Origin: Dactylosporangium siamense
Lineage (GTDB): Bacteria > Actinomycetota > Actinomycetes > Mycobacteriales > Micromonosporaceae
Assembly (NCBI RefSeq): GCF_016862795.1
Contig: NZ_BONQ01000137.1
Location: 56,815-120,814, forward strand
DNA: 64,000 bases
Reading direction: 5' to 3'
A program made the position numbers and the translations under genes. A model generated the notes under the pieces. It was not told where the DNA came from and made no database searches. It was given only the letters and a program-made list of their open reading frames with translations. Below, in pieces: positions 18,293 to 26,048 of this stretch (positions are counted from its first letter, which is position 1; every line of letters begins with the position of its first letter).

Positions 18293-18982
18293 ATGAGCGC
18301 ACGGATCCTGGTCGCGGACGACGACCCGAAGCAGGCTGAGCTGATCCGGCTGTACCTGGAGCGGGACGGCCACAGCGTGCTGACCGTCCCCAACGGCCGG
18401 CTGGCGCTCGAGCAGTGCCGGTCCCGCCGCCCGGACCTCCTGGTCCTGGACGTGATGATGCCGCTGGTCGACGGCCTGGACGTGTGCCGGATCATCCGCG
18501 CCGAGTCGACCGTGGCGATCCTGCTCGTGACCGCCCGCTCGACCGAGGACGACCTGCTGCTGGGCCTGGACCTCGGCGCCGACGACTACATGACGAAACC
18601 GGTCAGTCCGCGGGAGCTGGCCGCGCGGGTCCGGGCGCTGCTGCGCCGCTCCGGCATCGGCAGCCCCGGCCACCAGCAGGTGCTGCGCGTCGGTGACCTG
18701 GTGGTGGACGCCGGCCGGTTCGAGGTCCGGGTCGACGACGCGGCGGTGGTGCTGACCGCCAAGGAGTTCGGCATCCTGGAACTGCTCGCCGGCGAACCCG
18801 GCCGGGTCTTCACCCGCGGCGAGATCATCAACCGGGTCTTCGGCTTCGAACGCGACGTCTCCGAACGCACCGTCGACGCGCACGTGGTCAACCTGCGCCG
18901 CAAGATCGAGTCCGACCCGGCCGAGCCGCGCTACGTGCAGACGGTGTACGGCCGCGGCTACCGGCTGAACGAGCCCGCATGA
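18293..18982 (+). CDS. OmpR/PhoB-type response regulator
   Basis: Response regulator of 229 residues: receiver domain with the acidic pocket VADDDPKQ, the phosphoacceptor in LLVLDVMMPL, and the conserved Lys in MTKPVS; then a winged-helix DNA-binding domain (VLTAKEFGILELLAGEPGRV through VQTVYGRGYRL). An in-frame ATG nine bases earlier (18284) is an alternative start, and neither has a clear ribosome site. Its stop overlaps the start of the cognate histidine kinase. The 113-base region to asnB holds the divergent promoters. The regulated genes are unknown. Confidence 0.94.
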   Translation: MSARILVADDDPKQAELIRLYLERDGHSVLTVPNGRLALEQCRSRRPDLLVLDVMMPLVDGLDVCRIIRAESTVAILLVTARSTEDDLLLGLDLGADDYMTKPVSPRELAARVRALLRRSGIGSPGHQQVLRVGDLVVDAGRFEVRVDDAAVVLTAKEFGILELLAGEPGRVFTRGEIINRVFGFERDVSERTVDAHVVNLRRKIESDPAEPRYVQTVYGRGYRLNEPA

Positions 18983-20640
18983 GCTTTCGGTTCCGGGTGT
19001 TCGGCCTGGTGTTGCTGGTCGCGGGCACCGCGATCGGTGTCACCGCCTGGCTGAGCATCAAGCTCACCGCCCGGCAGATCATCGACGCGAACCAGACCGC
19101 GACCCGCAGCGAGGCCAGCACCGTCGAGACGTTTCGCACCTACGCGCTGCACCACGGCACCTGGGCCGGGATCGACACGGTGGTGCAGCGCCTGTCGGCC
19201 GACAACCAGCAGCGGATCCGCCTGACGAACCTCTACGGCCAGGTGACCGTCGACAGCGATCACCTCGCCGGGCGCGCCGCCCGGAAGGTCGTCACCTCGC
19301 CCGCCCTCGTGGACCCGCGCCCGCGGCTCACCTTCCCGTCCGACGAGGTCGCCAGGGCCATGTCGGCCGGCGACCCGGTGAAGGTCGGCTACAAGCTCGA
19401 GGCGGTGACCCTGCAGAACATCACCGAGTTCCGGCAGACCGTCCTGTTCGCCCGCTGCCTCACCGACCAGTTCCTGCCACCGCCGCCGCTGACCACCAAC
19501 CGCTATGGCATCCCGGTCGGCCAGGGTACCGGCGGCGACTCCAGCGGCTGCGGCAAGCAGATCGCGCAGGCGGTCAGCCTGGAACAGATGAACGACATGT
19601 CCTACGTCGTCGGCTGCCGCGGCGAGAAGGAACCGGCGCCGTGCCTGACCAGGGCGTTCGGGGAACGGGTCGGCTCGTTCGCGCCGGAGCCGCTGCAGCT
19701 CTACCTGGGGGCTGTCCCCGACAACGCGGCGAACATCGTCGGCCGGTCCGGGCTCATCGCCGCCGGTGGCGTGCTCGTCCTGGTCATTCTCGGCACGGCG
19801 GTCATCGCCCGGCACGTGAGCCGCCCGGTGCGCGACCTCACCGCCGCGTCCCGGCGCCTCGCCGACGGGCACCTCGACACCCGGGTGCCGTCCGTCGGGC
19901 GGGACGAGCTCGGGCAGCTGTCGGAGTCGTTCAACCGGATGGCGTCGGCCCTCGAAGCCTCGGAACAGGCCCAGCGCCGGCTGGTCGCCAGCGTCGCCCA
20001 CGAGCTGCGCACGCCGCTGTCGAACCTGCTCGGCTACCTGGAGGCGCTGCAGGACGGCCTCGTCGCGCCGAGCCGGGAGCTGTTCGGCTCGCTGCACGAC
20101 GAGGCGGTGCTGCAGCGGCGCATCCTGGACGACCTGCAGGACCTGACGCTCGCCGAGGCGGGGCACCTGGCGTATCGCCGCGGCGACCTCGACCTGGCCG
20201 ACCTCGTCGAGACCGCCCGGATCGCGCACCTGGCCGTCGCCGACGCCGCCGGGGTCCGGCTGACCGCGGAGACCGCCGGCCCGCTGCCAGTGCACGCGGA
20301 CCAGGACCGGCTGCGGCAGGTGCTGGGCAACCTGATCGGCAACGCCGTCCGATACACCGACCGCGGCGGCGAGGTGACGTTGCGCGCGTTCCCCGACGCG
20401 GACCGGGTCGTCGTCGAGGTCCGCGACACCGGCTGCGGGATCGCCGCCGCCGACCTGCCGTTCGTGTTCCAGCGGTTCTGGCGCGCCGACCCGGCCCGGG
20501 ACCGCGCCACCGGCGGCAGCGGCCTCGGGCTGACCATCGCCCGGCAGATCGTCCGCGACCACGGCGGCGACCTCACCGTCGACAGCGCACCCGGTGAGGG
20601 CGCCACGTTCTGGTGCACGTTTCCGGGCAGCGCCCGATAG
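18979..20640 (+). CDS. Sensor histidine kinase
   Basis: Membrane kinase of 553 residues partnered with the overlapping response regulator (ATGA). Helix 1 is at about 7-25, a large extracytoplasmic sensor with several Cys spans about 26-250, helix 2 is about 256-278, HAMP follows (RPVRDLTAASRRLADGHL), then the HisKA box SVAHELRTPLSN with phosphoacceptor His341, and an HATPase domain with NLIGNAVRYT, DTGCGIA and GGSGLGLTIA. The Cys residues (near CLTDQ, SGCGKQ, VGCRGE and APCLT) could form disulfides in the sensor. The signal is unknown. Confidence 0.94.
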   Translation: MSFRFRVFGLVLLVAGTAIGVTAWLSIKLTARQIIDANQTATRSEASTVETFRTYALHHGTWAGIDTVVQRLSADNQQRIRLTNLYGQVTVDSDHLAGRAARKVVTSPALVDPRPRLTFPSDEVARAMSAGDPVKVGYKLEAVTLQNITEFRQTVLFARCLTDQFLPPPPLTTNRYGIPVGQGTGGDSSGCGKQIAQAVSLEQMNDMSYVVGCRGEKEPAPCLTRAFGERVGSFAPEPLQLYLGAVPDNAANIVGRSGLIAAGGVLVLVILGTAVIARHVSRPVRDLTAASRRLADGHLDTRVPSVGRDELGQLSESFNRMASALEASEQAQRRLVASVAHELRTPLSNLLGYLEALQDGLVAPSRELFGSLHDEAVLQRRILDDLQDLTLAEAGHLAYRRGDLDLADLVETARIAHLAVADAAGVRLTAETAGPLPVHADQDRLRQVLGNLIGNAVRYTDRGGEVTLRAFPDADRVVVEVRDTGCGIAAADLPFVFQRFWRADPARDRATGGSGLGLTIARQIVRDHGGDLTVDSAPGEGATFWCTFPGSAR

Positions 20641-20687
20641 CACCCGGCCGGCGCCCACGCACGGGGGTGGACGCCGGCCGGGAGGGG

Positions 20688-22505
20688 TCAGACGGCGGTG
20701 CGCCGCCACTGCTGGTTGGTGCCGGTGCCGCAGGTCCACTGGACGAGCTGCGCGCCGTCGGTCGTGGCGGCGTTGAACACGTCCAGGCACTTGCCGCTGT
20801 GCCGGGCGACGAGTTGGACGTAGCCGGAGCCGGCGTCCTGCAGCCGCCACTGCTGGTTCGTGCCGGTGTGGCAGGTCCACTGCACCACCTGCACCCCGTC
20901 ACCGGTCGCGCCGGTGCCGCCGTTGACGTCCAGGCACTTGCCGCTCGCGGCGCCCACCACCTGGTAGTACCCGCCGCCGGCGTCGCGGAACTGCCAGCGC
21001 TGGTTGGTCTGGCCGTTGGCCGCCCACTGCACGACGGCCGCACCGTCGGTGGTGGCGCCGTTGTAGACGTCGGCGAGCTTGCCGCTGTGCCGCGCGGTCA
21101 AGGTGTACGAGGGTGTCGTCGGCACCGTGGTCAGCGGCGCGACGCGGAACAGGGCCGCCCCGTGTGCCGGCACGCTTCGGGACAGGGCGCCGGTGACCGT
21201 ACCGAGGCTGGATCCGGACCACAGGTCGGTGACGGTGGCCGAGCCGATGCCGAGGTCGGCCAGGTTCAACGAGACCGTCGCGGCGGCGGACTCCCGGTTG
21301 AACAGCGCGATGTAGCGGTGGTTGCTCCCCGGCACGTCGGCCGCCCAGACCTGCCGGGTGCCTCCCGTGAGCTGCCGGTTGTTGGTGCTGTTCTGGTCGA
21401 CGCCGAGCACCGCCGCGTTGGTCATGAGCGCCAGCTCGGCGGCCCGGTTCTCGGTGAGGTTGCCGCCCCACATGAGCGGCGACCGGTTGATCGACCACAG
21501 CGTCATCAGGGTGCGCTGCTCGTCCGCGGTGAGGTTGGAGTAGCGGGGCGAGCCGACGGGCCCCTGCTTGGAGAGCCGGCCGATCGGGATCATGTCCGGA
21601 TCGGGCCAGGCCCCGGTGGTCCGGAACGGCGTCCAGTCCCGCAGCTTGTCGAACAGCGCGTCGAGGGACGCCCAGTTGTCCCACAGGTCGTTGACGATGC
21701 GCCACAGGTGCGCGTTGGCGGCCACGTGCGCGCCGTTCGCGAGCGGCGTCGGTCCCGGGGAGAGGCTGAGCACCATCGGCCGGCCGCTGCGCTCGATCGC
21801 GAGGCGGTACCCCTCGATCTCGCCCTGCCGGTAGGTCGGGGCGGCGATGTCGTCGACCTTGACGTAGTCGACGCCCCAGCTCGCGTACAGCCGGAACAGC
21901 GAGTCGAGGTACGCCTGGGCGCCGGGGTGGCTCATGTCGAGGCCCCAGTTGAGGTTCAGCCACGACGCGGTGGTGGTGTTGTCGATCTGGTTCGCGGTGT
22001 AGCCGGTGCCCTGGATCGGCAGGTTGTCGGCGACGGCCTGGCGCGGGATGCCCCGCATCAGGTGCACGCCGAACTTGAGCCCGCCGGCGTGCAGGTAGTC
22101 GGCGAGCGGCTTGAACCCGTTGGTGCCGGTCGCGGACGGGAACCGGGTGGTGTCCGGCAGCGGCCGGCCGAACTCGTCCAACCGCAGCCGCGGCTGCAGG
22201 TTGGCGTCCTGGTTGGGGCTGCCGGTGCCGCTGCCCGGGTAGTACCAGGCCCAGTCGATGACGATGTACTGCCACCCGTACTGGCGCAGGTTGTCGCGCA
22301 TGTAGTCGGCGTTGGCCTTCACCTGCGCCTCGGTGACGTTCCAGTTGTAGGAGTCGTAGCTGTTCCAGCCCATCGGCGCAGTGCTGGCAACTCCGTTGTT
22401 CCAGCCCAGTGGTGCAGTGTTGGCGACGCCGTTGTTCCAGGCCTGCGCCTTGGTCGGGACCACCAGGAGGGCCGCGCTCATGACCAGGACGAGCAATTTG
22501 CGCAT
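20688..22505 (-). CDS. Secreted GH27 enzyme (alpha-galactosidase or beta-L-arabinopyranosidase) with CBM13
   Basis: Extracellular glycosidase of 605 residues: signal peptide (MRKLLVLVMSAALLVVPTKAQA), GH27 barrel, antiparallel domain and a C-terminal ricin-type trefoil with QQWR repeats (about residues 470-605). The nucleophile is Asp218 in YVKVDD and the acid/base is in DPDMIPIG. The usual GH27 IDD motif reads VIDWAWYYP, so specificity may differ from galactosidases. Lying last in an operon with two arabinose-binding GH43 enzymes, beta-L-arabinopyranosidase activity is an attractive inference. The mature N-terminus carries a duplicated 12-residue unit before the expected start of the catalytic domain. 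Its ATG overlaps the upstream stop by one base (TGATG). Confidence 0.9.
   Translation of the reverse strand: MRKLLVLVMSAALLVVPTKAQAWNNGVANTAPLGWNNGVASTAPMGWNSYDSYNWNVTEAQVKANADYMRDNLRQYGWQYIVIDWAWYYPGSGTGSPNQDANLQPRLRLDEFGRPLPDTTRFPSATGTNGFKPLADYLHAGGLKFGVHLMRGIPRQAVADNLPIQGTGYTANQIDNTTTASWLNLNWGLDMSHPGAQAYLDSLFRLYASWGVDYVKVDDIAAPTYRQGEIEGYRLAIERSGRPMVLSLSPGPTPLANGAHVAANAHLWRIVNDLWDNWASLDALFDKLRDWTPFRTTGAWPDPDMIPIGRLSKQGPVGSPRYSNLTADEQRTLMTLWSINRSPLMWGGNLTENRAAELALMTNAAVLGVDQNSTNNRQLTGGTRQVWAADVPGSNHRYIALFNRESAAATVSLNLADLGIGSATVTDLWSGSSLGTVTGALSRSVPAHGAALFRVAPLTTVPTTPSYTLTARHSGKLADVYNGATTDGAAVVQWAANGQTNQRWQFRDAGGGYYQVVGAASGKCLDVNGGTGATGDGVQVVQWTCHTGTNQQWRLQDAGSGYVQLVARHSGKCLDVFNAATTDGAQLVQWTCGTGTNQQWRRTAV
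22362..22433 (-). repeat. Tandem 36-base duplication inside GH27
   Basis: Two adjacent 36-base units (22362-22397 and 22398-22433), about 30 of 36 identical, encode WNNGVANTAPLG and WNNGVASTAPMG-like copies just before the first catalytic-barrel segment GWNSYDSY. Differences are mostly silent or conservative, so the duplication is older than a recent slippage and is in frame. Confidence 0.85.
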
Positions 22506-23944
22506 CACGACACCACCCGCCACGTCGCGTCGGCGCGGGCCTGCGCGGTGGTGATGGTCTCCAGCTTCAGCAGGTAGTTGGCGTGCCGGATGTAGCGGTC
22601 CGGGTAGTTGTACGACTGGAACGACGACCACGACGCGTCGGCGAGCCCGGCGACCTGCCGGAACGTGGCGTCACCGGCGAAGGTGGACGTGCCGTCGTTG
22701 GCGGCGAGGACGAAGTCGAACGCGTAGTGGCGCAGGTAGTAGCCGGGGAAGTTGACCGACTCGAACGACACGGACCCGGACGCGTCGGCCAGGCCCGGCA
22801 CGACCCGGAACTGCGCGTCCGCGGCGGGCGAGACGTTCGGGTCGATGCGCACGTCGTAGTTGGCGTGGCGCACATAGCGGTCCTGGAAGTTGTAGGACTG
22901 GAGCCGATTGGCTTTGGTACCCCACTTCGCCAGGACCCTGGTCTCCTCGGCGGCGGTCAGGTTGAGGATCGAGCCGTGCCGCTTGCGGTCGGTGCCGAGG
23001 CTGTAGTCGGTGCGGGTGCGGAAGTTCTGGGTGCTGCCCAGGTTCGTCGAGCTGATCGGCAGGTAGCCGCGGCCGGTGGCGTACTGGTCGAGCCACAGGT
23101 TCCACTCGTTGCGGCCGTTGAACTGCGCCCACATCGGCCCCTCGACCACGTTGCCTCCCGTGGCGCCGTTGGAGATGCCCATATGCGACAGGTTGCCGAT
23201 GGTGGTCCAGGTGCCGAGGATCGTGTTGCTGCCCTCGATGGTGATCTGGCCGTCGGCGGAGGCCCGGTAGTACCGGTACCCGCCGACGCTGCCGGGCACC
23301 TCGATGATCTGCGTGTCGATGACGCCCTGCCCGCTGCCGCGCTCCAGGTACAGCTGCGGCGCGGTGAACGTGCGGAAGTCGCCGGTGCGGACGTAGAAGA
23401 TGCGGTGCTTGGTGACCCCGTTGCGGAGCGAGTTCGTGGCCCAGTAGACGACGTAGTCGTTGGTGGCCGGGTTCCAGATCGCCTCGGGCGCCCAGGCGTC
23501 GCCGGCGCCGGAGATGCCGCCGGCGACGTTGATCAGCCACGGCGCGGACCAGGTCACCAGGTCCCGGGACTCCCAAACGACCAGCGAGGTGCTGCCCCGG
23601 CTGGACGCGTCGCCCCAGGACGTGCCGCTGGCGATGCGCAGGTCGGTGGCGATGATCCAGTACCGGTCACCGGCCGGCGACCGGACGATGGCGGGGTCGC
23701 GCACGCCCCGGGTGCCCACGGTGGACAGCAGCACCGGGGCGCTGCCGTTGAGGTCGGTCCAGTGCAGGCCGTCCTTGCTGTGCGCGAGGTAGAGCTGCTC
23801 CCCGTTGGCGGTCTCACCGGTGAAGTGCGCCATCAGGTAGCCGGTGAACGGGTCGAGCGCGACGGCCCGGCCCGGTGCCGCGACGGACCAGGACGCGAAG
23901 ATCAGGCAGGCGAGCACGGCGAACGTGCCCATCCTTTTCAGCAT
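22505..23944 (-). CDS. Secreted GH43-family arabinofuranosidase/xylosidase with C-terminal AbfB (CBM42) domain
   Basis: Secreted enzyme of 479 residues: signal peptide (MLKRMGTFAVLACLIFASWSVAA), five-bladed GH43-type propeller (about 30-325) with GVRDPAIVRS and DAWAPEAIWN motifs placing the catalytic acidic residues, then an AbfB beta-trefoil (about 335-479) with repeated YNFQDRYVRHANY, VNFPGYYLRHYAF and YNYPDRYIRHANY lobes that bind arabinofuranose side chains. It acts on arabinan or arabinoxylan outside the cell. It lies 13 bases after a second GH43 gene and overlaps the GH27 gene by one base, forming one operon. Exact substrate is not readable. Confidence 0.9.
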   Translation of the reverse strand: MLKRMGTFAVLACLIFASWSVAAPGRAVALDPFTGYLMAHFTGETANGEQLYLAHSKDGLHWTDLNGSAPVLLSTVGTRGVRDPAIVRSPAGDRYWIIATDLRIASGTSWGDASSRGSTSLVVWESRDLVTWSAPWLINVAGGISGAGDAWAPEAIWNPATNDYVVYWATNSLRNGVTKHRIFYVRTGDFRTFTAPQLYLERGSGQGVIDTQIIEVPGSVGGYRYYRASADGQITIEGSNTILGTWTTIGNLSHMGISNGATGGNVVEGPMWAQFNGRNEWNLWLDQYATGRGYLPISSTNLGSTQNFRTRTDYSLGTDRKRHGSILNLTAAEETRVLAKWGTKANRLQSYNFQDRYVRHANYDVRIDPNVSPAADAQFRVVPGLADASGSVSFESVNFPGYYLRHYAFDFVLAANDGTSTFAGDATFRQVAGLADASWSSFQSYNYPDRYIRHANYLLKLETITTAQARADATWRVVS

Positions 23945-23957
23945 GGGAGTCTCGCTT

Positions 23958-25337
23958 TCAGAGTGTGGGCACGACGGGCACGATGGTGCCGTCGGCGTTG
24001 AACTGCATCCGGTCGATGGCGGTCTCGCGGTTGGTGCCGTTGCCGGCGGGCACGGCGAAGCGGTGGTAGGCGATGTACCAGACGTCGGTCCCGGGAGCCC
24101 GCACCACCGAGTGGTGCCCGGTCCCCCGGACGCTCCCGCTCTTGCTCAGCACGACCCCGCGGTTGGTCCACGGCCCCACCGGTGACGGTCCGGTGGCGTA
24201 CGCGACGCGGTAGTCCTCGCTGCGGGTGTCGTTCTCGGACCACATGAAGTAGTAGGTGCCGTTGCGTTTGAACACGAACGGCGCCTCGTTGTAGCCGGCC
24301 GGCGTGATCGTGCGGACCTGGGCGGGGTCGTAGGAGATCATGTCGCCGTTCAGCGGGACCACGCGGGCGACGCCCTGCCCCCAGTACAGGTAGGACCGGC
24401 CGTCGTCGTCGGTAAACACCGCCGGGTCGATGACCTGCCCGCCCGCGAACTGCCCCGCGGCCACCAGAGGCCGGCCCAGCGCGTCGCGGAACGGCCCGGT
24501 CGGCGCGGCGGACACCGCGACACCGAGCTGCTTGGCGGTGTTGCCGGTGGCGAGGCCGCCGCTGAAGTACAGGTAGTACTGGCCGTTCCGGTTCGCGACC
24601 GAAGGCGCCCAGGCGGAGTTGTCCGCCCAGGACACGTCCGGTGCGAGGTCGAGGATCACCCCGTGGTCGGTCCAGGTGACCAGGTCGGTGGAAGAGAACG
24701 CCTTGTAGTAGGTGCCGGCCCAGCCCGCGTATCCGTCGGTGGTCGGGTACAGGTAGTAGCGGCCGCCGAAGCTGGCGATCTGCGGGTCCGCGAACAGGCC
24801 CGGGATCACCGGGTTCCGGTTCGTCTTCGGCGCCCAGGCGGCGGTGACGCGGAACGAGCTGTCGGCCACGCTCTGGATCGGGTCGAGCCACAGCGCGAAG
24901 TCCCGGTGCCGGATCCGCCGGGACGGGTAGTTGTAGGAGACGAACGAGACGGACCCGGCGACCGATCCGTCCGCCGCGCAGAAGGTGGCGTCCGCGCGGA
25001 AGGTGGCGTCGCCGGTGTTGGCGTCGGTCCGCAGCCGGAAGTCCCGGTGCCGCAGGAACAGCCCGCCCTTGGTCTGGAACGAGTAGCAGCCCGGCGACGC
25101 GAGCCCGTTGACGACGGTGAAGGTGGCGTCCGCCTTCGTCTGCGCGGTGCTCGCGGTGGTGACCGGGTCGATCCGGCCGAGCGAGTCCAGGTGCCGGACG
25201 TAGCGGCCCGGGTAGTTCACGGACTCGAGGGACACGGCACCCGTGGGCACGGTGGCCGCGGCGGCCGGCCCGCCGCCCACCACCACGGCGACACCCGCCG
25301 CGGTCACGCACAGCGCCAGCACAACGGCTATCCGCAT
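23958..25337 (-). CDS. Secreted GH43 arabinanase/arabinofuranosidase with N-terminal AbfB (CBM42) domain
   Basis: First gene of the operon, 459 residues. After a signal peptide (MRIAVVLALCVTAAGVAVVVG) comes an AbfB trefoil (about 35-170: VNYPGRYVRHLD, YNYPSRRIRHRDF), then a GH43 propeller (about 180-455) with GLFADPQIASFGGRYYLYPT, the DPAVFTDDDGRSYLYWG segment and NEAPFVFKRNGTYYFMWS, which match catalytic regions of arabinan-active GH43 enzymes. Binding module and catalytic domain are in the opposite order to the next gene. A LacI-type operator lies between promoter and start codon, so expression is expected to be induced by an arabinose-related sugar. Confidence 0.92.
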   Translation of the reverse strand: MRIAVVLALCVTAAGVAVVVGGGPAAAATVPTGAVSLESVNYPGRYVRHLDSLGRIDPVTTASTAQTKADATFTVVNGLASPGCYSFQTKGGLFLRHRDFRLRTDANTGDATFRADATFCAADGSVAGSVSFVSYNYPSRRIRHRDFALWLDPIQSVADSSFRVTAAWAPKTNRNPVIPGLFADPQIASFGGRYYLYPTTDGYAGWAGTYYKAFSSTDLVTWTDHGVILDLAPDVSWADNSAWAPSVANRNGQYYLYFSGGLATGNTAKQLGVAVSAAPTGPFRDALGRPLVAAGQFAGGQVIDPAVFTDDDGRSYLYWGQGVARVVPLNGDMISYDPAQVRTITPAGYNEAPFVFKRNGTYYFMWSENDTRSEDYRVAYATGPSPVGPWTNRGVVLSKSGSVRGTGHHSVVRAPGTDVWYIAYHRFAVPAGNGTNRETAIDRMQFNADGTIVPVVPTL

Positions 25338-25350
25338 CGGTCCTGCTGAA

Positions 25351-25364
25351 TGTGAGCGCTCACA
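25351..25364 (-). promoter_or_regulatory. Perfect LacI-family operator (O1), arabinan operon
   Basis: TGTGAGCGCTCACA is a perfect 14-base palindrome with the CG centre typical of LacI-family sites. It lies 13 bases upstream of the first GH43 start codon, downstream of the promoter. Confidence 0.85.
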
Positions 25365-25411
25365 ACACTCCCGTACACATGGAAGGTCTGGATGTTTCCT
25401 GGATGTGACAA

Positions 25412-25440
25412 AGTGTTGATGCCGATGACTGCGCTGTCAA
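25412..25440 (-). promoter_or_regulatory. Promoter of arabinan-degradation operon
   Basis: On the minus strand a consensus TTGACA (25435-25440) is followed after 17 bases by AACACT (25412-25417), a weak -10. It lies between two LacI-type operators, one upstream (25464-25477) and one downstream (25351-25364). Confidence 0.5.
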
Positions 25441-25463
25441 GAAGTCCGTCGATTGATGGCCTT

Positions 25464-25477
25464 CTGTGATCGCTCAC
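25464..25477 (-). promoter_or_regulatory. Second LacI-family operator (O2), arabinan operon
   Basis: TGTGATCGCTCACA differs from the perfect O1 palindrome at one position and is flanked by C and G that extend the dyad. It lies about 113 bases from O1, centre to centre, with the promoter between them, which would permit repression by looping. Confidence 0.75.
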
Positions 25478-25537
25478 AGCACTGGCGAGTCACAACACCG
25501 ACAACCACCGGCCCGAAATGATCAATACAGTGCAGCC

Positions 25538-25888
25538 ATGTTCGACAACCGCCGGATCCGCAAGCACGGCCACACCGCCCAGGCACTGGTGCTGTCCGCC
25601 AAGGAACACTCCACGTTCAGCTCCAACGAGAAGCCCCGCTACGACTTCGTGCTGGAGGTCCGGCCCGAGGACCGCGCCCCCTTCCAGGCGCACGTCCGGC
25701 AGGCGTTCTACATCGCCGAGCGCAAGCCGGTCGAGGCCGACCTCGTCCAGGTGAAGTACGAACCCTCCACCCTGAAGGTCATCTTCGACCTGGCCGGCGA
25801 CCCGCGCTTCGACCTCGAGGCGATGCAGGCCCGCACCAACCAGCTGAACCGGGAGACCCGCCGCCTCCGCGACGAGCGGGGCTCCTGA
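25538..25888 (+). CDS. Hypothetical protein, 116 residues
   Basis: Soluble, mostly charged protein starting MFDNRRIRKHGHTAQALVLSAKE. It has no signal peptide or membrane helix. The pattern of alternating strands (YDFVLEVRPEDRAPFQAHVRQAF, KPVEADLVQVKYEP, KVIFDLAGDP) suggests a small beta-barrel like those of DUF3592- or OB-type proteins, followed by a charged C-terminal helix that could be coiled. Codon use fits a real gene. It is divergent from the arabinan operon but there is no functional link in the sequence. Confidence 0.75.
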   Translation: MFDNRRIRKHGHTAQALVLSAKEHSTFSSNEKPRYDFVLEVRPEDRAPFQAHVRQAFYIAERKPVEADLVQVKYEPSTLKVIFDLAGDPRFDLEAMQARTNQLNRETRRLRDERGS

Positions 25889-26048
25889 GCGGGCCGCGAC
25901 CGCCGGTCACGCTGTTACCGGTCGGACTTCTGCACCGCGCGTTCCGGCTGACTCCCTGACGGCGGTCGGCTTCCCTGACGGCGGTCGGCGATCATGCCAC
26001 CTGGACGGCCGACAACGAGGCCGCCGTTCCGGTGGCAAGATCGCCGGC

